Positions 53,233 through 62,420 of a stretch of DNA of 64,000 bases are shown here, in pieces (the stretch's first letter is position 1; every line of letters starts with the position of its first letter). The notes under the pieces are model-generated. The model did no database searches, was not told the origin of the DNA, and worked only from the letters and a program-made list of their open reading frames with translations. The stretch covers positions 225,275 to 289,274 of the forward strand of contig NZ_LMUF01000052.1 of assembly GCF_009766085.1 (NCBI RefSeq). The letters are read 5' to 3'. The stretch comes from Burkholderia sp. S171 (GTDB lineage: Bacteria > Pseudomonadota > Gammaproteobacteria > Burkholderiales > Burkholderiaceae). The position numbers and the translations under genes are program-made.

Positions 53233-54114
53233 ATGTTTGTTCATAATAAACGCCTGCAATACACCGTCCGCGTCGCTGCGCCGAATCCCGGTCTCGCCAA
53301 CCTGCTGCTCGAGCAGTTCGGTGGCCCGCAGGGCGAGCTTGCCGCGGCCTGTCGCTACTTCACGCAAGCCGTAGGGGAAGATGATCCGGGCCGTAAGGAC
53401 CTGCTGTTCGATATCGCCACCGAGGAACTGAGCCATCTGGAAATCATCGGCTCAATTGTCGCGATGCTGAATAAAGGCGCGAAGGGTCAACTGGCCGAAG
53501 CAGTCGAACAGGAAGCCGAGTTGTACCGGTCGATGACTTCCGGCGGCAACGACTCGCACACCACCGCGCTTCTCTACGGCGGCGGTCCCGCCCTTACGAA
53601 TTCGGCGGGCGTGCCGTGGTCGGCGGCGTATATCGACACCATTGGCGAGCCGACTGCCGATCTGCGCTCGAATATCGCGGCCGAAGCGCGCGCCAAGATT
53701 GTGTACGAGCGCCTGATCAATGTCACCGATGACCCCGGTATCCAGGAAGCGCTCGGATTCCTCATGACGCGTGAAATTGCGCATCAGAAGTCGTTCGAGA
53801 AGGCACTGCATTCCATCCAGCCGAATTTCCCGCAAGGCAAGTTGCCGGGTGTGCCGGAGTTTACAAGCGTCTACTACAACATGTCGCAAGGCAGCGAGCC
53901 GGCAGTGCGCGGACCGTGGAACGAAGGCGGCGACTGGAAGTTCGTGGAGGATCCGCAACCCGCCGTGGATGGCGGCGATGGACCTGCGACCGTGGGCGTA
54001 TCGGCGGAAGACGTGGATGTGTTGCAAGCCATGGCCGCACGCACGGCATCGGACAAGAGTTCGGATCCGACTACCGGAGCCGATCTTGGATCGGGGCAAG
54101 CGACGGCGGTTTGA
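53233..54114 (+). CDS. manganese catalase
   Basis: The 293-residue protein has the ferritin-like dimanganese catalase fold: FGGPQGELAAACRYFTQA, DIATEELSHLEIIG and the second pair TREIAHQKSFEKAL supply the Glu and His ligands. It decomposes peroxide without heme. ATG 53233 follows AAAGGA; the frame continues upstream to 52984 but that part is not family-like. The last 50 residues are acidic and low complexity. The window also contains heme catalase KatE, so two unrelated catalases are encoded nearby. Confidence 0.94.
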   Translation: MFVHNKRLQYTVRVAAPNPGLANLLLEQFGGPQGELAAACRYFTQAVGEDDPGRKDLLFDIATEELSHLEIIGSIVAMLNKGAKGQLAEAVEQEAELYRSMTSGGNDSHTTALLYGGGPALTNSAGVPWSAAYIDTIGEPTADLRSNIAAEARAKIVYERLINVTDDPGIQEALGFLMTREIAHQKSFEKALHSIQPNFPQGKLPGVPEFTSVYYNMSQGSEPAVRGPWNEGGDWKFVEDPQPAVDGGDGPATVGVSAEDVDVLQAMAARTASDKSSDPTTGADLGSGQATAV

Positions 54115-54220
54115 GGTCGTGTTCGAAGCAACATGGGACCGCTCGGCAGGACGAATCAGGCCGTACGGTCCACTTACCGTGGCCTTTGACCAAGATTGAC
54201 GTCGCTTAAATCAAGCGTGA

Positions 54221-54249
54221 TCTGCCCGACAAGCTTTAAATCGGGCAGA
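54221..54249. terminator. hairpin between convergent genes
   Basis: A perfect nine-base stem, tctgcccga (54221-54229) and tcgggcaga (54241-54249), lies between the convergent manganese catalase and MFS genes. T-runs are weak on either side. Confidence 0.5.
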
Positions 54250-54277
54250 ACCATCAATCAAATTTCACACCCCTGAA

Positions 54278-55582
54278 TCACTCCCCCTCCGGCACCACCC
54301 TCCGCACCATGAACCAGTAAAACAGCGCGGAACATCCTGCAATCAACCCGCCTGAAATCAGCGCGATCGAATAAGAGCCGGTTTTATCGACGATAAACCC
54401 CGCCACCACCGGCGAGAAAGCGCCGCCGAAATAGCCGCCGAAATTCTGGATCGCGCTGACGGACGCGACCATCGACTTGGGCGCAACGTCCGATGCCAGC
54501 GCCCATGCCGCGCCAATAATGGCCGCGAGAAACGCAAGACCCAGCGTCATCAGCGTGATGGTGACACCCAGTGAATCAACGAAAGGAATTGCCACCGCCG
54601 AAGCCGCCGCACCGATCGCGCAGATCACGATCCACATGCGCTTGGCGTCAATCGGCGTCGCCATTCCGCGATCAACCATCTTCTTCGTCAGATACCCAAC
54701 GATAATCTCACCCACCGCGCCGCCGATCCACGGAATGCTCGCGTAAATCCCCAGTTGTACGAACGATATGTGAAAGCGATCAAGCAAATACAGCGGCAGG
54801 AACACGAGGAAGAGGTTCCACAGCCAGATCGCGCAGAAGTAGCCGAGGATCATGCCCCATACGCTGCGGTGCGTGAACAGTCCGCGCCACTCGTGGGTTG
54901 AATTGCTGATCGACCGCTCACGGCCGCCTCCGCCCGCTTCTATATAAGCAAACTCTTCCTTCGAAAGCCGCTTGCTCTGCTCGGGATTTCGATAAAGAAA
55001 GAGAAACACAATGGCGAACGCGATGCCAACGAACCCCGCTACATGAAACAGCGAGCGCCACCCAAACGCGACCATCAACGCAACGAGCACAGCGGGCGCA
55101 AGCGCGGGTCCCCATTTGGATGACGAATCCCAGATGCCTGTGGCAAATCCGCGCTCCTTGGTCGGAAACCACGCGGCTGTAATCTTCGCCGAGGTTGGCC
55201 AGCACGGCGCTTCGCCAACGGCGAGCAGCGCGCGCATCACAAGCAGCGCGCTGACCGATCCGACCACGCCCGTCATGTAGGTCGCGACACTCCACCAGAT
55301 CATGGCAACGGCGTAGGCCTTCTTTGCGCCAAAGCGGTCAATCACCCAGCCCGCCGGTAATTGCATCACGGCGTAGGTCCACGCGAACACGGTGCCGAGC
55401 AAGCCGATCTGCGTTCGCGACAACCCAAGCTCGCGAATCATTTCCGGCGCCGCAATGGAGAGGCTAGCCCGGTCGATGTAATTGATGATGCCGCCCGCCA
55501 CCAGCCAAATCAGCACGGTCCAGCGAAAATTCATGCCGGCGCCGGTTGTAGCTCCAGCGGGAGATACAAGCTTGTCAGCCAC
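54278..55582 (-). CDS. MFS transporter, anion:cation symporter (hexuronate/galactonate) type
   Basis: The 434-residue, twelve-segment protein matches the anion:cation symporter branch: IDRASLSIAAPEMIRELGLSRTQIG, then LLVMRALLAVGEAPCWPTSAKITA and WDSSSKWGPALAP. Relatives carry sugar acids. It is divergent from a FadR-type regulator gene whose predicted operators (ATAGTNNNACTAT) lie just upstream of this gene, so its expression is likely substrate-induced. No catabolic enzyme genes are adjacent. Confidence 0.92.
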   Translation of the reverse strand: MADKLVSPAGATTGAGMNFRWTVLIWLVAGGIINYIDRASLSIAAPEMIRELGLSRTQIGLLGTVFAWTYAVMQLPAGWVIDRFGAKKAYAVAMIWWSVATYMTGVVGSVSALLVMRALLAVGEAPCWPTSAKITAAWFPTKERGFATGIWDSSSKWGPALAPAVLVALMVAFGWRSLFHVAGFVGIAFAIVFLFLYRNPEQSKRLSKEEFAYIEAGGGGRERSISNSTHEWRGLFTHRSVWGMILGYFCAIWLWNLFLVFLPLYLLDRFHISFVQLGIYASIPWIGGAVGEIIVGYLTKKMVDRGMATPIDAKRMWIVICAIGAAASAVAIPFVDSLGVTITLMTLGLAFLAAIIGAAWALASDVAPKSMVASVSAIQNFGGYFGGAFSPVVAGFIVDKTGSYSIALISGGLIAGCSALFYWFMVRRVVPEGE

Positions 55583-55653
55583 ATCCGTCTCCTCGTCTAC
55601 GCGAATGGACGCCCTTGATCGGGCGCCTAATAGGCGGCCTTTAGGGGCTTTTA

Positions 55654-55666
55654 ATAGTCACACTAT
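55654..55666. promoter_or_regulatory. operator ATAGT-N3-ACTAT, site 1
   Basis: Perfect inverted repeat with cac centre, 71-84 bases upstream of the MFS transporter start; the same pattern recurs at 55718-55730 and, with one mismatch, at 56570-56582. Confidence 0.7.
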
Positions 55667-55717
55667 ATTTCGCAACGATTCGGACAGGCAGCGGAGTAAA
55701 CCCGGCTTAATCATCAA

Positions 55718-55730
55718 ATAGTCTTACTAT
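55718..55730. promoter_or_regulatory. operator ATAGT-N3-ACTAT, site 2
   Basis: Perfect inverted repeat with ctt centre in the same intergenic region, 64 bases from site 1 (about six helical turns), suitable for cooperative binding or looping. Confidence 0.7.
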
Positions 55731-55771
55731 ATTTCCCACCAATGGGAAACCAATACGCAGCTCGCAACTCA

Positions 55772-56500
55772 CTAAGCGTGCCGCTTACCGCCCTCTTCAA
55801 GCACGCTGTCAGCATCCACCCGCGCGCTTTCGAGTTGCACCAGACTCGCCTGCCGAGCGCCCAGCGGATCGCGGCTTTGAATGGCCGTAAGAATTGCCTT
55901 GTGGCGGGGCAAGGACAGCGCGTGGGTATCGGGATGACGGCTGGTCAGGCGAATGGATTCGGACAATGCCAGCGACAGCATATTGCCGATATACGCCAGC
56001 ATGTCGTTATGGGTGGCGGCCATGATCGCGCGATGAAACTCCAGATCGGGTTCGAGCAATTCAGGCGCGGTCGCAGCCGCTTCCATGCGAGTGTATGCGG
56101 CCTCGATCCGGGCAAGATCCTCGCCACTGCCGCTCGTCGCCGCGAGCGCCGCAGCAGCCGGTTCGATGACGCGGCGCACCGTGAGCAGCGACCGGAAGAA
56201 CTCGCCCTCGGGCACGCTGCTGAGCGTCCAGTAGAGCACGTCGGGATCGAGCATGTGCCAGTCAGCGCGCGGCCTGACGACGCTGCCAACCCGCGGTTTC
56301 GACACCACTAGTCCCTTTGCCACAAGCACACGCGTTGCCTCCCTCAAGACCGGGCGGCTCACGCCGTAGGTTTCGCACAGCAGCACTTCGGCGGGCAGGC
56401 GTTCGCCGGGCGCCACCTTACCGCCAACGATATCCATGCCGAGGTTCTGCACGATGCGCCCGTGCATGCTTTTGCCTTGCTGCAGATGTCGATAGTCCAT
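55772..56500 (-). CDS. GntR-family (FadR subfamily) transcriptional regulator
   Basis: The 242-residue protein has an N-terminal winged helix (APGERLPAEVLLCETYGVSRPVLREATRVLVAKG) and a C-terminal FCD ligand-binding domain with candidate metal residues (DLEFHRAIMAATHN and SRHPDTHAL). Autoregulation and control of the divergent-side MFS transporter are likely, because operators with one shared pattern lie upstream of both genes. Ligand is probably a sugar acid, by analogy with UxuR/LldR-type relatives. Confidence 0.92.
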   Translation of the reverse strand: MDYRHLQQGKSMHGRIVQNLGMDIVGGKVAPGERLPAEVLLCETYGVSRPVLREATRVLVAKGLVVSKPRVGSVVRPRADWHMLDPDVLYWTLSSVPEGEFFRSLLTVRRVIEPAAAALAATSGSGEDLARIEAAYTRMEAAATAPELLEPDLEFHRAIMAATHNDMLAYIGNMLSLALSESIRLTSRHPDTHALSLPRHKAILTAIQSRDPLGARQASLVQLESARVDADSVLEEGGKRHA

Positions 56501-56569
56501 GTTCAGGTAGAGAAAGCCTCAGTCTTGACCGACATACCACAGCATAAGCACGGCGACATAAACTTCAAA

Positions 56570-56582
56570 ATAGTATGACTAC
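56570..56582. promoter_or_regulatory. operator ATAGT-N3-ACTAC, site 3
   Basis: One mismatch from the two perfect sites; about 70 bases upstream of the FadR-type regulator start, suggesting autoregulation. Confidence 0.6.
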
Positions 56583-56744
56583 ATTGCGGGTAAACGCGCT
56601 TGGGTCGGTGTTGTCGAAACAAGGCTTGGCATTGATGACGACCGAACTCATCCGGCCTGTCATTTGCTCTACCGGGTCACCTGCATTGCCCGGCCCAAAT
56701 GCGATAATCCCCGGCTGTCACCCTGTTTTCCGGAGAACCATCCC

Positions 56745-57863
56745 ATGAGCCGCCTCGACAACCCGTATCACGACCAAGAGGCCGGCCGTGCCGACTCGAC
56801 GCAAGATACGACCCGCATCGACGATGTCCGCATTGGCGCCGTCCGTCCGCTGATTTCCCCTGCGCTGCTGCAAGACGACCTGCCTGTGCCGCTCGCGGTG
56901 CAGACGCTGGTTGAAAAAAGCCGGGTTGAAATAGCCGACATCATTCAAGGCCGCGACGACCGGCTGGTCGTTGTGGTCGGACCGTGCTCGATCCACGACC
57001 ACGACCAGGCGCTCGAATACGCGCATCTGCTGAAAGCAACCGCTGACGAACTGCGCGACGACCTGCTGATCGTGATGCGCGTGTACTTCGAAAAACCACG
57101 TACCACGGTGGGCTGGAAGGGTTACATCAACGACCCGCTGCTGGACGGCACGTTTCGTATCAACGAAGGCCTGCGCCGCGCGCGCCAGCTGCTGCTCGAC
57201 ATCAGCGGCATCGGCTTGCCAACGGGCACCGAGTTTCTCGACTTGCTGAGCCCGCAATACATTGCGGACCTGATTGCCTGGGGCGCTATTGGCGCACGGA
57301 CGACAGAGAGCCAGAGCCATCGGCAACTGGCTTCGGGGCTGAGCTGCCCGATCGGTTTCAAGAACGGCACCGACGGCGGAGTGCAGATCGCCGCCGACGC
57401 CATCGTCGCGGCCCATGCAAGCCATGCCTTCATGGGCATGACCAAGATGGGTATGGCCGCCATCTTCGAAACCCGCGGCAACGCGGACGCACACGTGATC
57501 CTGCGCGGTGGCAAGAAAGGGCCGAACTACGATAGCGAAGGGGTCGCCGCCGCCTGTGCCGCCCTCAAGGAAGTGGGACTTCGCGAGCAGGTGATGATCG
57601 ATTGCTCGCATGCGAATTCGGGCAAATCGCATCTGCGTCAGATCGAGGTAGGAGAGGACATCGCGCGGCAATTGAACGGCGGTGACCGCCGCATTATTGG
57701 CGTGATGATCGAAAGCCATTTGGAAGAAGGCCGCCAGGATCTGAAGCCGGGTGTCACGCTGCGCCGCGGTGTCTCCATTACCGATGCATGCCTCGCCTGG
57801 ACACAAACCGAACCGGTATTGCAAACGCTCGCTGCTGCAGTACGTGAGCGCCGAAAGCACTGA
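56745..57863 (+). CDS. aroG: class I 3-deoxy-7-phosphoheptulonate synthase (DAHP synthase)
   Basis: The 372-residue enzyme condenses phosphoenolpyruvate with erythrose-4-phosphate, the first step of the shikimate pathway. The family motifs are visible: LVVVVGPCSIHDHDQ, RVYFEKPRTTVGWKG, LPTGTEFLDLLSPQY, IGFKNGTDGG and IDCSHANSGK with a metal His, plus GVMIESHL. It belongs to the AroF/G/H type, normally feedback-inhibited by an aromatic amino acid; the paralog type (Phe, Tyr or Trp sensitive) cannot be read directly. ATG 56745 follows GGAG; the longer frame to 56664 is rejected. Confidence 0.95.
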   Translation: MSRLDNPYHDQEAGRADSTQDTTRIDDVRIGAVRPLISPALLQDDLPVPLAVQTLVEKSRVEIADIIQGRDDRLVVVVGPCSIHDHDQALEYAHLLKATADELRDDLLIVMRVYFEKPRTTVGWKGYINDPLLDGTFRINEGLRRARQLLLDISGIGLPTGTEFLDLLSPQYIADLIAWGAIGARTTESQSHRQLASGLSCPIGFKNGTDGGVQIAADAIVAAHASHAFMGMTKMGMAAIFETRGNADAHVILRGGKKGPNYDSEGVAAACAALKEVGLREQVMIDCSHANSGKSHLRQIEVGEDIARQLNGGDRRIIGVMIESHLEEGRQDLKPGVTLRRGVSITDACLAWTQTEPVLQTLAAAVRERRKH

Positions 57864-57873
57864 TACGGACTCG

Positions 57874-57897
57874 CCACGAAGCCCCCGAGCTTCGTGG
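57874..57897 (+). terminator. hairpin after DAHP synthase gene
   Basis: A nine-base perfect stem, ccacgaagc (57874-57882) and gcttcgtgg (57889-57897), lies eleven bases after the stop codon but lacks a clear T-run. Confidence 0.5.
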
Positions 57898-58190
57898 AAC
57901 ATTGCGTTGCCGCCAACACCTCGCGTGCCCACGCGATGATCAACTCTCCCGCGTAGCACCGCGCATGCCACGCCTATCCTGCACCCTCGCCGGTGCAAGT
58001 CAGGATCACTGCATGGCTTCACAATAAATTTCATTAGGCATAGACTTAATCCGTCAACGTCATTCACTCATTGCAGTGAGTCGTCGTGAGTCGTCTTGCA
58101 TCAAGCGTTTTCGTAGTGATCCGCAAGTTGAACCGGGCCATGCGTCCGGTTCGATTCGTGCCCACCCGCGTACGACCGAGGCGACACATC
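57898..58190. other. intergenic leader of the permease gene
   Basis: No gene is supported. The stretch contains a perfect tandem 10-mer gtgagtcgtc (58076-58095). Otherwise it is the upstream region of the permease. Confidence 0.4.
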
Positions 58191-59654
58191 ATGGCTGACA
58201 CGAGTTACATGGCGCGTAAATCCGTTGCCGATATCGTCAAGAGTGCTGACGGCGGGGAACGCCCGCTAGCGAAGACACTCGGCGCACTCAGCATCACCGC
58301 AATGGGCATCGGCGCGATCATCGGCGCCGGCATCTTCGTGCTGACAGGCACGGCCGCTGCGCAGTTCGCGGGACCGGCCATCATCCTGTCGTTCATACTG
58401 GGCGGTATTGCGTGCGCGTTTGTCGGCCTGTGTTATTCCGAACTCGCGGCCATGCTGCCCGTCTGCGGCAGCAGCTACACGTACACCTATGCCACGCTCG
58501 GCGAAGTGTTTGCGTGGATCATCGGCTGGGACTTGATCCTTGAATATGCGATGGGTGCGGCCACCGTTGCGGTCGGATGGTCGGGGTATATCGTCAGCCT
58601 GCTGCGTAACGTGGGGATTGCCTTTCCACCCCAACTTGCGGCTGCACCCGGCACCATGGTGAAGCTTGCCGACGGCACGTCGGTGACGGGAATGGTTAAT
58701 CTGCCGGCCGTTTTCATTGTCGCTGCCCTGACGCTCATGCTGGTGATGGGAACCAAGGAGTCGGCGCGGCTCAACAACATCATGGTCGCGATCAAGCTGT
58801 TCGTGGTCGTGGCATTTCTCGCGCTGGGCGTCTTCTTTGTGCATCCCGGGAACTGGCATCCGTTCATTCCGGCGAACACCGGCGAGTTCGGCAACTTCGG
58901 CATGAGCGGCATCCTGCGCGGCTCAGCGGTCGTGTTCTTTGCGTTCATCGGTTTCGATGCGGTATCGACCTGTGCCCAGGAAGCCAAGAGACCACAGCGC
59001 GATATGCCGGTCGGCATTCTCGGGTCATTGGTGATCTGCACGGTCCTTTACATCGCGGTGGCGGGGGTGCTCACCGGACTCGTGCCTTATGGTGAATTGA
59101 ACGTGCCCGATCCCATTGCGAAGGGCGTGGACGTGATCGGCCTCACCTGGTTCTCCATCCTCATCAAGATCGGCGCGCTGACCGGCTTGACGACCGTGAT
59201 CCTCGTGCTGTTGTACGGACAGAGCCGCATCTTTTTCACGATGTCGCAGGATGGCTTGTTGCCAGGATTGTTCGCGCGGGTTCATCCACGTTTAAAGACG
59301 CCTCACCTCAGCCAGACCATGATTGGCGCTGTTGTTGCAATTGTCGCGGCATTCACGCCGATCAGCGTACTGGGCGAGATGGTGAGCATCGGGACGCTCT
59401 TCGCGTTCGTCCTGGTGTGCGGCGCGGTGATCTATTTGCGGCGCAGCGACTCGGGTGCGAACCGGCCATTTCGTGTGCCCGGAGTGCCGATCGTCCCTAT
59501 TCTCGGCATCCTGTTCTGCGTGCTGCTGATGACCGGCCTGCCACTCGTTACGTGGCTGCGCCTCGTGGTCTGGCTGGTGATCGGACTCGTGATCTACTTC
59601 TCGTATGGACGTAATAACTCGCGGCTGCGGCATCCGGAGCGGCACGCAGGGTAA
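58191..59654 (+). CDS. APC-family amino-acid permease
   Basis: The 487-residue inner-membrane protein has about twelve hydrophobic segments and the APC opening LGALSITAMGIGAIIGAGIFVLTG that forms the substrate site, with FFAFIGFDAVSTCAQEAKRPQRD later. It resembles cationic or general amino-acid permeases (YfnA/CAT type). ATG 58191 with GAGG nine bases before it is preferred over the frame start at 58086. Substrate cannot be assigned. Confidence 0.9.
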   Translation: MADTSYMARKSVADIVKSADGGERPLAKTLGALSITAMGIGAIIGAGIFVLTGTAAAQFAGPAIILSFILGGIACAFVGLCYSELAAMLPVCGSSYTYTYATLGEVFAWIIGWDLILEYAMGAATVAVGWSGYIVSLLRNVGIAFPPQLAAAPGTMVKLADGTSVTGMVNLPAVFIVAALTLMLVMGTKESARLNNIMVAIKLFVVVAFLALGVFFVHPGNWHPFIPANTGEFGNFGMSGILRGSAVVFFAFIGFDAVSTCAQEAKRPQRDMPVGILGSLVICTVLYIAVAGVLTGLVPYGELNVPDPIAKGVDVIGLTWFSILIKIGALTGLTTVILVLLYGQSRIFFTMSQDGLLPGLFARVHPRLKTPHLSQTMIGAVVAIVAAFTPISVLGEMVSIGTLFAFVLVCGAVIYLRRSDSGANRPFRVPGVPIVPILGILFCVLLMTGLPLVTWLRLVVWLVIGLVIYFSYGRNNSRLRHPERHAG

Positions 59655-59753
59655 TACATGAAGCTCGCGTCGTGCAGCGGCAGTTGAGTTTCACGCTTCG
59701 CGACGCTGGCCAACCGCCCCGGCCGGCGGACTCATACAGAACCCACTGGCGAT

Positions 59754-59957
59754 TCAGGCAGGATGAATGTTTGACGCCTGCTTGCCCTTGGGGCCCTGGC
59801 CAATATCGAAACTCACCTTCTGGTTCTCGAGCAATGACTTGAAACCTTCAGTCTTGATCTCAGAGAAATGGGCGAACAGCTCTTCGCTGCCGTCGTCCGG
59901 CGTGATGAAACCAAAACCCTTTGCATCGCTGAACCACTTTACTCGTCCGAACGGCAT
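59754..59957 (-). CDS. cspA: cold-shock domain protein
   Basis: The 67-residue protein is a single cold-shock domain, an RNA chaperone. RNP1 appears as DAKGFGFITPD and RNP2 as ELFAHFSEIK; the C-terminal KGKQASNIHPA is typical. Many family members are induced by cold through a long 5' leader. The upstream 260 bases to the SDR gene are shared with the divergent gene. Confidence 0.95.
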   Translation of the reverse strand: MPFGRVKWFSDAKGFGFITPDDGSEELFAHFSEIKTEGFKSLLENQKVSFDIGQGPKGKQASNIHPA

Positions 59958-60141
59958 GGCCGTCTCCTGGCTGGAAAAAGGGGAACGGTATCACGCGCAG
60001 TGGTTTTCGTTCGCGCCGCGTTTTGCCGGCATCGGCTGAACCTCAAATCTGTCGGCCGGCGCCGGCGAAAAATTCTTCCCGAAAGGCCTCCCGCCGCCCT
60101 TCCCAGCGCATCTCCGCGTTTACCTTCACTTATAAAAATTC

Positions 60142-60157
60142 TTTTCATATGTGAAAA
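60142..60157. promoter_or_regulatory. palindrome TTTTCA-N4-TGAAAA upstream of SDR gene
   Basis: A perfect six-base inverted repeat with tatg centre, 64-79 bases upstream of the SDR start in AT-rich DNA. A likely regulator site, possibly for the IclR protein of this cluster. Confidence 0.5.
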
Positions 60158-60220
60158 TTAGACACGAAACCCATGCGGGGAACCGCATCGACGGGACCCA
60201 CCACCGAAAAAGGAGCATCA

Positions 60221-60991
60221 ATGGTCAAGCGTGTCGAAGGCAAAAACATCGTAGTGACAGCTGCCGGAAAAGGCATCGGACGGGCTTCCGCGCTCATGCT
60301 CGCCGCTGAGGGCGCCCACGTCTGGGCAACCGATATCGACGAAAGCGCCCTCGCCGAACTCGCCCGCGACGCGGGTGTTGGCTCTACCTTGCGCACCGCA
60401 CGCCTGAACGTGCTGGATTCCGCCGATGTCGAGGCGTTCGCCGCGACCACCGGCCCGCTCGACGTACTGTTCAACTGCGCCGGCTACGTCCACGACGGCA
60501 ACATCCTCAAATGCACGGACAAGGACTGGGATTTCAGCTTCGACCTGAACGTCAAAGCCATGTACCGGACCATTCGCGCATTCCTCCCGGCCATGATCGA
60601 CGCAGGCAAGGGGGCATCGATCATCAACATGGCCTCTGCGGCGTCGAGCGTGAAAGGCGTGCCGAACCGCTTTGTTTATGGCGCATCGAAAGCGGCCGTG
60701 ATCGGTTTGACGAAATCGGTAGCCGCCGATTTCGTCGGGCAGGCGATTCGTTGCAACGCGATTTGCCCGGGCACTATCGAGTCCCCGTCGCTGCGCGGCC
60801 GGATCGCGAATCAGGCGGCGGCGACTCATCTGGACGAGGAGCAGGTTCGTGCTGCGTTCGTCGCGCGCCAGCCTATTGGACGGGTTGGCCGTGCGGAGGA
60901 AGTCGCGGCGCTGGTGACCTACCTTGCCTCCGATGAATCCGGGTTCACCACTGGCACGATCCACATGATCGACGGCGGCTGGTCGAATTAA
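60221..60991 (+). CDS. SDR-family dehydrogenase (2-keto-3-deoxy-fuconate dehydrogenase-like)
   Basis: The 256-residue short-chain dehydrogenase has the NAD-binding VTAAGKGIGRASALMLAAEG and the catalytic Ser-Tyr-Lys in NMASAASSVKGVPNRFVYGASKAA. The closing CPGTIESPSLRGRI and FTTGTIHMIDGGWSN are typical of the group containing 2-keto-3-deoxy-L-fuconate dehydrogenase and BDH2. AAAAGGAG six bases upstream fixes ATG 60221. It is followed by an MFS transporter and an IclR regulator, which supports a role in catabolism of a sugar acid. Confidence 0.9.
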   Translation: MVKRVEGKNIVVTAAGKGIGRASALMLAAEGAHVWATDIDESALAELARDAGVGSTLRTARLNVLDSADVEAFAATTGPLDVLFNCAGYVHDGNILKCTDKDWDFSFDLNVKAMYRTIRAFLPAMIDAGKGASIINMASAASSVKGVPNRFVYGASKAAVIGLTKSVAADFVGQAIRCNAICPGTIESPSLRGRIANQAAATHLDEEQVRAAFVARQPIGRVGRAEEVAALVTYLASDESGFTTGTIHMIDGGWSN

Positions 60992-61001
60992 TCCTGATTA
61001 C

Positions 61002-61018
61002 TTCGTATAGCTTACGAA
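61002..61018. promoter_or_regulatory. palindrome TTCGTA-N5-TACGAA upstream of MFS gene
   Basis: A perfect 17-base inverted repeat between the SDR and MFS genes, 37-53 bases upstream of the MFS start. IclR-type operators are palindromes of similar size; the assignment is inference. Confidence 0.5.
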
Positions 61019-61054
61019 AATATAAAACCATAATAATGACAAGAGGAGACCCCC

Positions 61055-62374
61055 ATGTCAGGATCTATTCCGTTGGCGGCTAGTCCGGAAGCCACCGCGC
61101 TTGAAGAAAACGCGTATCGCAAGGCAGTGTGGCGGATCGTGCCATTGCTGATCGTCTGCTTCATCTTTGCCTACTTCGATCGTGTCAACATCAGCTTCGC
61201 CAAGCTGCAGATGCAGGGCGACCTCGGGCTATCGAACGCCGCGTATGGTTTTGGCGCCAGCATCTTCTTCGTGGGCTATTTCATCTTCGAGATTCCCAGC
61301 AACCTGATCCTGAGCCGGGTAGGCGCGCGCGTCTGGATCGCGCGCATCATGATCTCGTGGGGCATCGCCTCGGCCGCGATGATGTTCGTTACGTCCGAAA
61401 CGTGGTTCTACGTGCTGCGCTTCGTGATTGGCGCGACAGAAGCGGGGTTTCTGCCCGGCATCATCCTGTACTTCACGTACTGGTTCCCCGCCAAGCGGCG
61501 AGCGCGTATCAATGCGCTTTTCATGACATCAATCTCGATCTCAGGCGTGATCGGCGGCCCTTTGTCTGGCTTCATCATGACCCGCTTCGCCGGTGTGGGC
61601 GGATTGGCGGGCTGGCAGTGGCTGTTCCTGCTCGAAGGTTTGCCGACCGCCCTGCTCGGCTTGCTGGTGCTGGCCATTCTCGATGACCGCATTGCCAGCG
61701 CGAAGTGGCTCAGCGCTGAAGAGAAGGCTGTGTTGCAAGCCAACCTGGATCGCGAGGACCACGGCACGTCGCACAAATTCATCGACGCGATGCGCCAGCC
61801 CGGCACGCTGCTGCTCTCGCTGATCTATCTCTTCATGCTGATGGGTCTATATGGACTGACGTTCTGGATGCCGCAACTGATCAAGAACACCGGCATCACC
61901 AGCCCGATGACCATTGGTCTGCTGACCGCGATTCCCTATGCGGCAGCGGGCATCGGCATGGTGGCGCTCGGCAAGAGTTCGGACCGGCACGGCGAGCGCC
62001 GCTGGCACCTTGGGCTGGCGGTCGGCGTGGGCGGCATCGGTTATATCCTGAGTGCGTATTTCGCTCATGACACCACCCTTGCCATGATCTCGCTTGTGAT
62101 TGCCGCGGTGGGTGCGATCGGCTGCCTGCCCGTGTTCTGGACCTTGCCGCCTGCGTTCCTGAGCGGCACGGCAGCGTCCGGCGGGATCGCGCTGATCAAT
62201 TCCATCGGGAATCTGGGCGGCATCATCAGCCCGTACCTGGTCGGCAAGGTGGTGGATATTACCGGCGTACCGTCAGGCGGTCTGTACGCTATCGCGGCGG
62301 TCCTGATCCTCGCAGCCCTGCTGATCCTGTTCGGCTTGCCCGCTCGTATTGCCAACCGGGATCAAGCGCTTTGA
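61055..62374 (+). CDS. MFS transporter, anion:cation symporter type
   Basis: The 439-residue protein has about twelve membrane segments and the ACS pattern IFAYFDRVNISFAKLQMQGDLGLSNAAYG, with IPSNLILSRVGARVWIARIMISWG. This branch carries sugar acids and aromatic acids. It follows the SDR gene by 63 bases and overlaps the first codons of the open frame of the IclR gene, so the three form one functional cluster. Confidence 0.92.
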   Translation: MSGSIPLAASPEATALEENAYRKAVWRIVPLLIVCFIFAYFDRVNISFAKLQMQGDLGLSNAAYGFGASIFFVGYFIFEIPSNLILSRVGARVWIARIMISWGIASAAMMFVTSETWFYVLRFVIGATEAGFLPGIILYFTYWFPAKRRARINALFMTSISISGVIGGPLSGFIMTRFAGVGGLAGWQWLFLLEGLPTALLGLLVLAILDDRIASAKWLSAEEKAVLQANLDREDHGTSHKFIDAMRQPGTLLLSLIYLFMLMGLYGLTFWMPQLIKNTGITSPMTIGLLTAIPYAAAGIGMVALGKSSDRHGERRWHLGLAVGVGGIGYILSAYFAHDTTLAMISLVIAAVGAIGCLPVFWTLPPAFLSGTAASGGIALINSIGNLGGIISPYLVGKVVDITGVPSGGLYAIAAVLILAALLILFGLPARIANRDQAL

Positions 62375-62420
62375 CGGTCTCAATCTGCTTAATGACGAGG
62401 CGTTCTTTTTCGATCCCACC

